Shown here piece after piece: positions 34,358-45,329 of a stretch of 64,000 bases of DNA. The notes beneath the pieces were generated by a model. The model made no database searches and had not been told where the DNA came from. It saw nothing but the letters and a program-made list of their open reading frames with translations. Origin of the DNA: Chelonoidis abingdonii (lineage: Eukaryota; Chordata; Testudines; Testudinidae); the NCBI RefSeq assembly GCF_003597395.2, contig NC_133771.1, forward strand, positions 55,371,746 to 55,435,745. Direction: 5' to 3'. Positions within the stretch are counted from its first letter, which is position 1. Every line of letters begins with the position of its first letter. Position numbers and translations under genes: made by a program.

Positions 34358-35700
34358 TTAGTTAATTTATTCCAGTGATTAACCACTCTGACAATTAGGA
34401 AGTTTTTCCTAATGTCCAAACTAAACTGCCCTTTCTGCATTTTAAGTTCATTACTTTTTGTCCTATGTTCAGAGGTTAAAGAGAATATTTTTTCTCCTTC
34501 CTCTTTGTAACAACTTTTATATACTTGAAAACGGTTATCATGTCCCCTCCCAGTCTTCTGTTCTGCAGACTAAACAAACCCATTTTTTTCAATCTTCTTT
34601 CAAAGTACACATTTTCTAGACTTTTAATCATTTTTGTTGTTTTCTCCAAATTCTCCACATCTAAATGTGGCACCAACAACTGGACACAATACTCCAGTTC
34701 AGGCCTAAGCAGTGTGGAGAAGAATTATTTCTTGTATCTTTCTTACAACATTCCTGCTAATACATCCCAGAATGATGTTCGCATTTTTGCAACAGTGTTA
34801 CAAAAATATGAGTTAACTCACATTTATCTTGTGATCCACTATGGCTCCCAGATCCCTTCTAAGGCAATCATTGCTCATATTGTATGTGTACAACTGATTA
34901 TTTCTTCCTAAGTGGAGTACTTAGCATTTGTCCATATTGAATTTCATCCTGTTTACTTCAAACCATTTCTCCAGTTTGTCCAGATCATTTTTAATTTTAA
35001 TATTATCTGTGAAAGCACTTTCAACCCCTCTCAACTTCATCTGCAAACTTTGTAAGTGTACTCTCTATGCCATTATCTAAATCATTGATGAATATATGAA
35101 CAAAATCAGACCCAGAACTTATCCTTATGTGCCCCGACTTGATACGCCCTTCCAGGTTGACTGTGAACCACTGATAACTACTCTATGGGAATGGTTTTCC
35201 AACCAGTTATGCACCCTCTTTGCAGTAGCTCCATCTAAATTGTATTTCCCTAGTTTGTTCATGAGAAGGCCATGTGAGAAAGTATCAAAAGCTTTACTAA
35301 AGTCAAGATATATCACATCTACAAGGCTTGTTACCTTGTCAAAGAAAGCTACTAGGTTGGTTTGACATGATTTGTTCTTGATATATCCATGCTCATTGTT
35401 ACTTATCTCCATTTTATCTTCTCTGTGTTAAAAATTAATTGTTTAATTATTTGCTCCCTTATCATTCCAGGTACTGAAGTTAGCTGACTGGTCAGTAATT
35501 CCCCAGATTGTCCTTTTTTCCTTTTTCATAGATTGGCACTATATTTGCCCTTTTCCAGTCATCTGGAATCTCTCCCAGCTTCCATGACTTTTCAAAGGTA
35601 ATCCCTAATGGCTCAGATACCTCCTTGGTCAGCTTCTTGACTATTCTGGGATGTATTTAATTGGGCCCTGTTGACTTGAAAACATCAGACTTGTCTAACT
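34358..35700 (-). mobile_element. CR1 LINE, main part of split copy
   Basis: Continues the CR1 interrupted at 33264. The minus-strand frame 35125-35412 encodes a reverse-transcriptase segment with YLDFSKAFD and GYIKNKSCQTNL, the fingers/palm region just before the catalytic block. Downstream (lower coordinates) the thumb and 3' region are broken by stops. The 5' end is truncated near 35700. Total CR1 content about 1.5 kb. Confidence 0.9.
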
Positions 35701-36031
35701 TGAATTAAGATGATTTATTTGGGATACTAGATTTCATATTATTTCATTTTTTATCTTACTAAATAAATAAAAGTTTAAATTACAAATGAAAGTATACTTG
35801 AAGCGTATCCGGTATATGACAGTCATATGTATACTTCTCAATTGTACTTGAGTTTCATTCAAAATAAAGTAATTTTCATAGGGCCTATTTGTGGATGTCA
35901 AAATTCATCTAACTTATCTATAGTTTATATTTTAACTACCAAGTATGTAACATAATGTGTGCTTACTAACACGTTTTGTAAATAGTAGGCAACCATGTGT
36001 CTCTAGACCATATTGATCATGTACCTTAGAG

Positions 36032-36219
36032 CAGTGGTTCACAAAGCTGGTCCACCAGCACATCCCTTGGCCCATGCCGCTTCCCACAGCCCCCATTGGC
36101 CTGGAGCAGCGAACCACGGCCAGTCAGAACCACGATCGCCCAAACCTGTGGTAAACAAACTGGCCCAGCCTGCCAGAGGCTTTCCCTGAACAAGGGGGCA
36201 GACCAGCTTTGAGAACCAG
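36032..36219. mobile_element. hAT-type MITE (CAGTGGTTC end)
   Basis: Starts cagtggttcacaaagctgg and ends ccagctttgagaaccag, inverted ends of hAT style. Flanks ccttagag and ctttagag match at 7 of 8 bases, the 8-bp duplication typical of hAT. Interior CpG-rich with ccattggcctggagcagcg. Non-coding. Confidence 0.75.
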
Positions 36220-37476
36220 CTTTAGAGAAGCATCTGCATTGTGCTAACGCAGACAGGAGAAATAATTTAAATGAATACAGTACCAAAGAATCTACGGAAT
36301 TAGACAATAAAATGTATATTTACTATGCAATATCATTTTGAGAATTTTGCAGTGATGTTTTCCAAAGGAATGAATTGCCTACGGTGATGTTAGGTAAAAG
36401 GCAACCCATGACTTCTGTTGTGTAGTCAGCATCAGCTTGTATTTAGCTGTGTTTTGATTTGTGCCAATAACTCTGTGGTGCAATAATTTTAGATATGTAG
36501 TGTCAAAGTACTAAGCTGGGGTACCATTCTTATATTCTAAATAATTCCCAGAAGAGGAAAGGGAGAAGGAGGATGGCATGTTGTCTAATGATTTATCAGA
36601 AGAAGGTTGACTATTTCAGAGCAATACTGCAGCCTCTTAGCAGAATGGTAACTCCCTAGACTCTTTGAAAATAAAACTAGAACTCTAAGCTAGAAATGGG
36701 AACAATTTGCTCATGTAAATGATGCTCACAGTGCAAGGAAAGAAGGCACAGGCTCTGTTGTGATTCCAGCTGGTATTAATTGGCATATGCCAGAACTTCT
36801 GTGATTGTGGAGTTTTAAGTATACCGATAATGCAAGTAAAGCAGTAAAAATTATTCACACTGTACAATACTGCACATGTTCTACATCCTGTAGCTTAATT
36901 AAATGTAAGTGGTTACTTGAGAATATTGAAGCACTGGCAAATTCAATTATTTAAAAAAAAATGTCAATCAGTACAATGAAAACTCAAACTGCAGGTTTTC
37001 ACAGTAAAAAAAAAGAAGACTTAATAAATCCCTATTCAGCAAAAATTGTGTTTAATTATTCATAGCTTGAGCTTGTCTATTGCATAATGACACATCATCT
37101 TGCACTGTGTCAGTCATGGCTGTATTTCATAATTATATCAGACTGATGGAACCCAAGGTGATCTGTTAAAGGGCCTGATCCCAAAACCCATTGATGTCAA
37201 TGGAAAGTGTAACATGAATGTCAATAGGCTTTGGATTAGACCTACACTGCATGGGAGGTTTTTGGTTTTTAAAAGGACACCTGAAAGAAGTGTTGAAAAC
37301 TCAATATTTATTTAGCTGCTGCCCATAGATGGCTGACAGTAGCAGGTGTGTCCTTATTCCAGCCATCGGTAAATATGAGAATGCATAATGGCATTAAACT
37401 GCAGTCATGCAACCTCTTCCATTGCTTTATGTTAGTAGTCCTCAGGCTATTAGATACTCCAGCCTTCTGTTTAGAC
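36220..37476. other. No gene or repeat assigned
   Basis: AT-rich; ORFs of 60 codons or less apart from frames crossing the neighbouring hAT element. No exon signals accepted. Confidence 0.4.
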
Positions 37477-37787
37477 CAGGGGTAGGCAACCTACGGCATG
37501 CGTGCCAAAGGCAGCACGTGAAATGATTTTCAGTGGCACTCACACTGCCTGGGTCCTGGCCACCAGTTCAGGGGGCTCTGCATTTTAATTTAATTTTAAA
37601 TTAAGCTTCTTAAACATTTTAAAAACCTTATTTACTTTACATACAACAATAGTTTAGTTATATATTATAGACTTATCGAAAGAGACCTTCTAAAAACATT
37701 AAAATGTATTACTGGCACGCAAAACCTTAAATTAGGGTGAATAAATGAAGACTCGGCACACCACTTCTGAAAGATTGCTGACCCCTG
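37477..37787. mobile_element. hAT-type MITE (CAGGGGTAGGCAACC end)
   Basis: Ends caggggtaggcaacc and gattgctgacccctg are inverted. Flanks gtttagac and ctttagac match at 7 of 8 bases. 311 bp, AT-rich centre, no ORF. Confidence 0.85.
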
Positions 37788-39344
37788 CTTTAGACCATTC
37801 TGAAGTCATGATAAGTTATCAGTCTTCTTTTTTTTTTTTTTTTTTCCTCAGTAGTTCTAATTCCAAGGAAACGATCATGCTCATTTTAATTTCAGTCATT
37901 GTTTTTCAAAGAAAATGATGAAATTGTGTTAGCTGTTTTGCAGCAGATGCATTATTCAGAAAAGGTTGCTGTACAGCTTCCAGCTGAGCCAGAATACCCT
38001 GTCTTGTTCTACCTTGTAAAAACTAAAATACATAAAGATTTCCCCACTGTACTTCACAAGTATGCTGAACCCATATGGACTGCAGCACATCCTCAGGACC
38101 CTTCCTAATGATTCTCTCCATAGCCAGACCAGAAACTTAAGGTTCTTTAATATTCCAGTTTCATTATTCTCATTTTCTATAATTTAACAACTTCTCATAT
38201 TATACTTAATGGAAAAGTCATGCAATATTGAGCAGTAACTGCTGTTAATTTCCTGCTGTATATCATTTGCATTTTTGTTGCTAGTGGAGAGTAATTAACA
38301 TGCTCTAATTATCATTCTGATTGTCTTCTTTAGCTTATGAGAATAGAGACATCTCAACTCTCGTTGATCTTACAGTAGTACATTTTATCCTTTCAATAAT
38401 AGTATCTAGGGATATTCGAGACTTAAATTTTTACTGAAAAATGGTGTGATCTAGCAGTAACAGGTTCCTAAAATGGTTCAATTTGGAACAGAGTAATATA
38501 AGTTTTTATAGTGCCTATCAAAAAATATAGAGTCTTATTTCTCCAGTAGTACAATGCTACCCTTTTTAGTGAAGAGACTTGCAGTGATATATTATAATCA
38601 CAAGAAAAAATGTTTTCTTGTATTCCATTCTGATTGTCTTTTATTCCTCTGCCTCCACAAACACTTCAGTGAGAAAATACATTCAGTTGCGGTTGTGCTT
38701 ACAATCAGTAATGAGTGTTTTTTCTTGCAAGAGTATTTCTAAGGGAATAGACTTTTTTCCCCCAGAGAACAAAAATCGTTTATTTTAATCTAAAAGTTCT
38801 ACCTAATCAAATCCCTCAGTTAATTTTATATTAATCTACAACTGGTTTACAAAATAAAATTTGGAGAGGAAAAGCTGAATGAAATCTTGTAGGCTTTTGA
38901 AATGTCCTACAGTAAAACACTAAGGCTAGATTTTTTTTAAGATTATACTTCAAATACAGTGAGTCGCAGTTACACATGAAAATAGGTAGCAATGTTTTCA
39001 CAAGATTAAGTTCAAACAACTGGTGCAATTGAAAACAGAGGATTTTATATGGGTCTAAATGAACATTTGGTTATATGCAATTTTTTATGTTCTTTGAGTC
39101 AAACTTTACACTTCTTACACTACTAAAACTCTCATAGTGAAACTCTAGGTCCATTGAAATCAGTGGCAAAACTCATTGACTTCATTCAGGTCATTTCCCC
39201 TGCCCCCGCCCTCTACTCAATAGTTTTAATTGAGTAAGGATTTATGACCTCATCTCCATGACATCAACGGGTGTTGCAGATGCTCAGAATCTCTAATGGG
39301 ACATGTGAAGATGGTAAACTAGATACAGCTCTTGCCAAGTCTGT
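37788..39344. other. No gene accepted; T-tract
   Basis: A T-tract of about 21 bases (37828-37850) followed by cctcag looks like an acceptor site. The 69-codon frame at 37899-38108 (MFFKENDEIVLAVLQQMHYS...) lies just downstream. No donor site or family match supports an exon. Confidence 0.35.
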
Positions 39345-40328
39345 AGGTGTCAGCTGAACACTGGCAAATTCATAGCTGGAAACCACACCAGTTTACCTAT
39401 ATACTAATATTTTGCAAGATAGGTGTTAGACTTATAAGGATGTGTTCAGTCTCTATAAAATGCTTGTAAGTTGCTGCATGCATTAATCTAATGTGTAATG
39501 TCTGTATTCCATGCTACAAGATAAAATAGAAGTTTGTTCTATAATTGTAAAAATGCCTGTTGTGAACTTGTGAACTCAGAGAGGAGAAGTGGCTCCCCTG
39601 CCCATCCCGGAAGACTATCAAAATTAAACAGGCCATCATAGGGCAAAAGTTTTGTTAATTGCCCCATCCACCCATGGAGAAGCATGAACAGAATTCCTTG
39701 TCCAATCATTTTGGAATGCCAGAAGAGGGAAATAAAAATAGCTAAAGTGAAGATTTTTCATCTCTTTGCAGTTTGAACTCTTACAAGGGCTGGAGCTAGG
39801 AAACATAAAGAAGAGATTCCCAGGCTCAACATAGGTTAAGCCCTAAAAAGACATTCAGTGCTGACAGATTACTACATCCTCTGTCTTCTTTTGAGTCACA
39901 GACTGAAACTCATTTGTGTATATATACTTGCTAGCTTTAACCTGCAAATAACTCTTTTTCCTAGTTAATAAAACTTTAGTTAGCTTATCACATTATTGTC
40001 TACAGGCATTGTCTTTGGTGTGAGATCTAAGGTACAAATTGATGTGGGTAAATGACTGGTTTCTTGGGACTAGAAACAACTTGAATATTTTATGATTTGG
40101 GGATAAGTGACCATTTAGGACTAAGTCCAGCATGCCTGAAGAATCCAAGGGGACTGTCTGTGACTCCATAGTAAGACTGTTACAATGATCTAGGAGTTCA
40201 CATTTGTTACTGGGTTGCTGAAATCTAAGTATAGAACATACCATCAGTTTGAGATGCCTGTCTCCTTTTGACAGTCTGCCCTGAGGTTGGCACAAATGGT
40301 CTTGACCCACTCCAGACAGTGTGACGGG
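39345..40328 (+). mobile_element. Solo LTR, family C (likely)
   Basis: Plus-strand LTR architecture: tatatatacttgct (39918 area, TATA-like) upstream of taataaaactttagtt (39965, polyadenylation signal) and a U5-like part with gtctttggtgtgagatctaa, ending near ccagacagtgtgac. I recognise this layout from turtle LTR repeats, from memory. Borders are approximate and I could not find a target duplication. No internal proviral genes follow. Confidence 0.5.
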
Positions 40329-40980
40329 GGAAGTATTGCCTCCTGTGGATCTCCCCTTTCTCCTATGGATTTTCCCTTCTCAGCACCAATCCTGCCTCCA
40401 GCCATTTCAGGTTCACTAGGTCCAGAGTATGTGCAGGCAGGAGGTGAGAATGGAGCAGGCCAGGGTAGGTTTGGCGCTATGTATATTATTTTTTCTTTAG
40501 AGCTGGCAATGTCAACTTTGCAGCAGGGATCCCTGTATATGCTATCACAGGACAGCCATGACCAAGCAGAGTGGCTCTAACAGCGCTACTGGCAGCACAT
40601 GGGGGACAGGTGTTAGGAATACAAAGCTAGTGTGAAGAAAAAGAAAAGAAATCCCAAACCCTCACATATAGACACCTTACGTGAGCCTGCTACATTCATG
40701 GTATGGAATATGTTCCAGAGAGAAGCAATACAGTGCATTGTGCAGCCCAAGGAGCTCTCAGCTCAAAGGCCTCAGACATGCTTCATGCAATAGCAGCAGT
40801 TACGGAAGTTGAAGTACCAGGGAAGCAGTACTGAATAAATACTGAAGCCCTACACAGAGAAAACATGAGCATGTTTCAAATCCAAGACTAAAGAGGGAGG
40901 CAGAAAAAGCTATGGAGGGATGGGGCAGTCTCTTGGCAGGTGTCATGCTGTTTATTCTTATTAGTAGTAGTATTATATTA
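40329..40980. other. No gene seen
   Basis: A 97-codon plus frame at 40287-40580 overlaps the LTR end and has no recognisable motif. No repeat assigned. Confidence 0.4.
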
Positions 40981-41881
40981 GAATCATAGGACTGTGAGGG
41001 ACCCCGAGAGGTCATCTAGTCCAGTTTCTGCACTCATGGCAGGACTAAATTTTATCTAGACTATCCCTGAGAGGTGTTTGTCTAACCTGCTCTTAAAAAT
41101 CTTCAGAGTGGAGATTTCACCACCTCCTTAGGCAGTTTATTCAAGTGCTTAACCACCCTGAGAGTTAGGAAGTTTTTCCTAATGTCCAACCTAAACCGTC
41201 CGTACTGCAATTTAAGCCCATTTCTTCCTGTTGTATCTTGAGAGGTTAAGGAGAATATTTCCCCCCCTCCTCCTGGTAACAATCCCCCTCAGTATTTTCT
41301 TCCCCAGATTAAACAACCCCCCCCCTTTTTTTTTCAATCTTCCCCCATTGTGCATGTTTTCTAGACCTCTAATCATTTTTGTCGCTCTTTTCTGGACTTT
41401 CTCCAATTTGGCCACGTCTTTCCTGAAATGTTGTGCCCAGAACTGGACACAATACTCCAGCCAAGGCCTAATCAGCATGTAGCAGAGCGAAAGAATTACT
41501 TCTCATGTCTTACTCACAACACTCCTGCTAATACATACTAGAATGATGATTACTTGTTTTGCAACAGTGCCACATCATTGACTCATATATTTAGTTTGCA
41601 ATCCACTATGACCCTCCAATCCTTTCTGCAGTACTCTTTCCTAGGCAGTCATTTCCCATTTTATATGTGTTCAGCTGATTGCTCTTTCCTAAGTGGAGAA
41701 CTTTGCATTTGTCCTTACTGAATTTCATTCTATTTACTTCAGACCATTTCTCCAGTTTGTCCAGATCATTCTGAAATTGAATTTTATCGTCCAAAGCACT
41801 TGCAAACCCTCTCATCTTGGTATTGTCCTCAGACTTTATAAGTGTACTCTCTATGCCATTACCTAAATCATTGATGAAGAT
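40981..41881 (-). mobile_element. CR1 LINE, 3' part of split copy
   Basis: Minus-strand CR1 starting with agaatcataggactgtgagg. The frame 41212-41478 keeps the thumb region: LEYCVQFWA and VQKRATKMI are recognisable CR1 sequence. Interrupted at 41881 by a hAT element inside the reverse-transcriptase region. Confidence 0.92.
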
Positions 41882-42206
41882 CAGGGCTGGCTCCAGGCCC
41901 CAGGGCGCCAAGCGGGTGCTTGGGGCGGCATGCCGCGGGGAGCACTCTGCCGGTTGCCGGGAGGGCAGCAGGCAGCTCCAGTGGACCTTCCGCAGGCGTG
42001 CCTGCAGAGGGTCCGCTGGTCCCACGGCTCTGATGGAGCATCCGCAGGCACGCCTGTGGGAGGTCCACCGGAGCCGCGGGACCAGCGGACCCTCTGCAGG
42101 GATGCCTGAGAGAGGTCCACCGAAGCCACGGGACCGGCGAGCAGCAGAGCGCCCCTCACGGTGTGCCGCCATGCTTGGGGCGGTGAAATGGCTAGAGCTG
42201 GCCCTG
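41882..42206. mobile_element. hAT-type element, CpG-rich, exact 8-bp TSD
   Basis: Starts cagggctggctcc, ends gagctggccctg: classic hAT inverted ends. The exact 8-bp duplication atgaagat lies at 41874-41881 and 42207-42214. 325 bp, strongly GC/CpG-rich in an AT-rich setting, with internal repeats of ccgcaggc and gaggtccaccg. No transposase. Minus-strand open frames run from CR1 through it by chance. Confidence 0.93.
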
Positions 42207-42392
42207 ATGAAGATATTGAACAAAACTGGATCCAGAACTGATCCCTGCAGGACACAATTTGATATGCCCTTGAAGCTTGACCGTGAACCACTAATAACTA
42301 ATCTCTGGGAATTAACTATGCACTATACTTGTAGTAGCTCATTCTAGGTTGTATTTCTCTGTTTTGTTTTTTCTAATGAGAATGTCATGTGA
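42207..42392 (-). mobile_element. CR1 LINE, 5' part of split copy
   Basis: Continues the CR1 with actggatccagaactgatcc and cttgaccgtgaaccactaat, matching 35110-35185. Ends near 42392 (5' truncation). Confidence 0.85.
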
Positions 42393-44029
42393 GCATTTTG
42401 GCATCCCCTAAAGGCCTCAGTCATCACTGACACCCCATTGTGCGAGATGCTGTCAAACACATAGGAAGACATGGTCCCCAGTAACAATCTTGGAGTAAGA
42501 GAGTGGGGCTGGAAGGCCTTAACTTTTGCACTCTCAGGAAAAACTGCTTCTGGCTGCAGTGAGCCCTAGGGGATTTCCATAGTTAACTCTTGGAAGCATC
42601 CCCTGCGTGCTTTTGTTCTCCACATGAACTGAGGAAGCCTTTAACCTTCATGCTCCAGGCTTCTGGGGCCAGTAGTGAGAACAGCATGGTCTAGAAGGTC
42701 CTGACATAAGAAAATGTTATCTGTGAAGTCTCTGTGTCATTCTGTCAGGCTGTGACCTATCTGATCTGTCAAGAGCTGATTTAAGTACATAAGCTGAGCC
42801 TGTTAATATTTAGGCACAATGTCACTCTGGTAGCTGCTGCCCTCAAACTGTTTTGTCAATAATAATATCATTCTCATTCCTGGACAATATAAAATTTTTT
42901 ACCCAATTTATTTTGTATATACAAATCTGTGTCATTGGCAAAGGATGCTTTACAGTTAATATCCTTTAGGTTGTGGAATAGTTCCCTAATACGGACTAGT
43001 GGCCAAATTCATTTCACAGAGGACTAGATGTTAAATACAAATCATGGTTTCAGATGTGAAAGGCCATGTTGTTCAACCACAAAACCTCAACTGAAACTGT
43101 GACTTTATGACATCTAAATCTTGTTTTCATTCTGAATTATTCATCAAAATAATGTTTTATTATCTGAAGTTTTCTTGCCCTTTATAAGCAAAAAGCATAG
43201 TTTGAATGGTTACAGTTATAAAAAGTAATCTATTAGAGTGAAGTATCACAAACCTAGCCTGCTTATGGCAGAATAGAAAGAAAAAAATCCCCACTAGTTT
43301 TGAAGTAGAGTGCTATACAAATTCTATTTGATCAAAAATATTATGGTAGATGAAACAACAGCAAATCACTGTTTCAGATATTTTAGCAGTAATTGCTTAA
43401 TACTAGGATACATATTTTTATAATGTTAGTTTATAAAATAATCTGCTTAATGATTCCAGAACATTTTTGTATCATATTATCTATATGTCAGCAGAAAAGG
43501 TTTTTATTCTGGGTGCCTAAAACATATGCTTATTTTATAGATGAGGAAGATGAACAGAAAATACTATGCAGAGGCCCAGATTGGACAAATAGTCATTTTT
43601 GTAGCACATCTCATATTTTTCTTTGGAATATGATTCTGTGAACTGGTGGAATATCATCAGCCCCTGGGAGTTTGACAGATAGTGACTAAGGTTATGTGGC
43701 CTCTGGCTAAGCCCCAAATCGCACAGCACCAAATGTCACCAAGCCATTGCCTGGTGAGCCAGGATGATCTGACCACTACAGAAAGGACAGGGGGAGAAAG
43801 GACACCTGAGAGAATGTAGGAGAACTTATAAAAGGGATTATCAGTGTTTAGTTTATTTTTATCTACCCAGTGTCTTTAGTCCCGGTTTCCCTATGTTCCT
43901 TTCCCACCCAAGCGAGTACACAGTTTCCTGGAAACCCGGGCCCCAGCTTATGGCCAACACTAACCAAGGTTTGAAATCTAGAAGCCTCTGTTCATTGGCT
44001 GAGCCTTAGTCAGAGGGCAGGGCTATCAG
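42393..44029. other. No gene; short repeat relic at left
   Basis: 42440-42495 resembles 985-1035. The rest has no accepted feature. Sequence from about 43840 may already be CR1 5' leader, as GC content rises there, but I could not fix the border. Confidence 0.4.
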
Positions 44030-44226
44030 GAAGGCCAGGGCTTTATAAAGCAGAGAGCAAGCGACCAGGGACCACTAACAGGGAGTTTCGAGAGGGAGTT
44101 TGGAAGGAGAGTGGGAAGGAGGTGAGGTACACCTGCCATTCTTTAAAACCTTTACACTAACCTATAACTAAATCTTCTTGCTTTAAACAAAAACCATTTC
44201 ATTAACCTAGGTATCTATAAGAAAGA

Positions 44227-44872
44227 ATGCAGGCAGAAGCCAAGCAGCAGAGTGGGGGTTATCCAGTTTATAGCGCCGAGTGCAGCACGTATGATTACGT
44301 GTCCTGTGGGCGGGTGACGTATGTGTGCATTTTTTGCAAGGAGATCCTGGCCCTCACAGACTGAGTACGGGCTTTGAAGACAGGGTGGCAGAACTGGAGG
44401 AGCTAAGGGAGGCAGAGAGGTACGTTGATGAGGCTTTCTCTGGGACACTAGATTTGTCCCACCTCCAGTCAGAGAGCCCCTATGCTGTTAAAGAGGATGA
44501 ACAGCTCAGGGAAGCAGAGCTGTCAACGGGAGCGGAGGGAAACCTTCCCATAGTTGGGACCCTCCTTCCAAATGATGTTGGGGCATCCTCTCACACTGAG
44601 ATTACCTTTCCGAGGAAGGGAACTCCAGTCATTAGGAAAAGGTAATGGGAGATTCGATCATTAGAAACATAGATAGCTGGATTTGTGATGACTGGGAAAA
44701 TCGAATGGTGACTTGTCTGCCTGGTGCAAAAGTTGCGGATGTCTCCAGGCATCTAGATAGACTTATGCATAGTGCTTGGGTGGAGCCAGCGGTCACGGAA
44801 CATGTAGGTACCAATGACATAGGGAAGGGTAGGAGAGATGTCCTGGAGGCCAAATTTAGACTGCTAGGATAG
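44227..44872 (+). pseudogene. CR1 ORF1 remnant with SGNH esterase domain
   Basis: Three frame-shifted pieces. First, 44227-44364 from the ATG, with four cysteines (ECSTYDY, SCGR, CIFCKE), resembling a zinc-binding start. Second, around 44370-44640, an acidic heptad-like stretch (RVAELEELREAERYVDEAF) suggesting a coiled coil. Third, 44645-44872, starting MGDSIIRNID with the SGNH block I (GDS), and later HVGTNDIGKG, the GxND block. CR1 ORF1 proteins of this type bind nucleic acid and carry an esterase whose role is not settled. Broken by stops at 44364 and 44643 and ending prematurely. Confidence 0.8.
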
Positions 44873-45329
44873 ATTGAAATCCAGGACCTCTACGGTAGCA
44901 TTCTCAGAAATGCTTCCAGTTCCACACGCAGGGCCAGGTAAGCAAGCAGAGCTTCAGAGTCTCAATGCATGGATGTGATGATGGTGTAGAGAGGAGGGAT
45001 TTAGATTTATTAGGAACTGGGGAAACCTTTGGTATAGGGGGAGCCTATATAGGAAGGATGGCTCCACCTAAACTATGTGAATCCAGACATTTGGCACTTA
45101 ACATTAAAAAGGTTGCAGAACATTTTTTAAACTAAGAGATGGAAAGCTGATTGGGATGGGACAGAGACTTCTCTTAGAGGAGAGTCTATTGATAGAGATT
45201 CTCTAGTTTCTAGTCAGGAGGAAAGGATGGAAGAGGATAAAGTATGGGCCAGATCAGATAAGAAACATTCATATAAAAAAAATTCGGATACATCAGAAAA
45301 CGGAAGATAAATAAACAGGGACAAGTTTT

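Noticed and set aside
37828..38108. T-tract plus cctcag followed by a 69-codon frame, exon-like
   Set aside because: No donor site in a suitable place and no recognisable protein; the tract alone is weak evidence.
41606..42223. 205-codon minus-strand frame
   Set aside because: A chance fusion of CR1 reverse-transcriptase sequence with an inserted hAT element.
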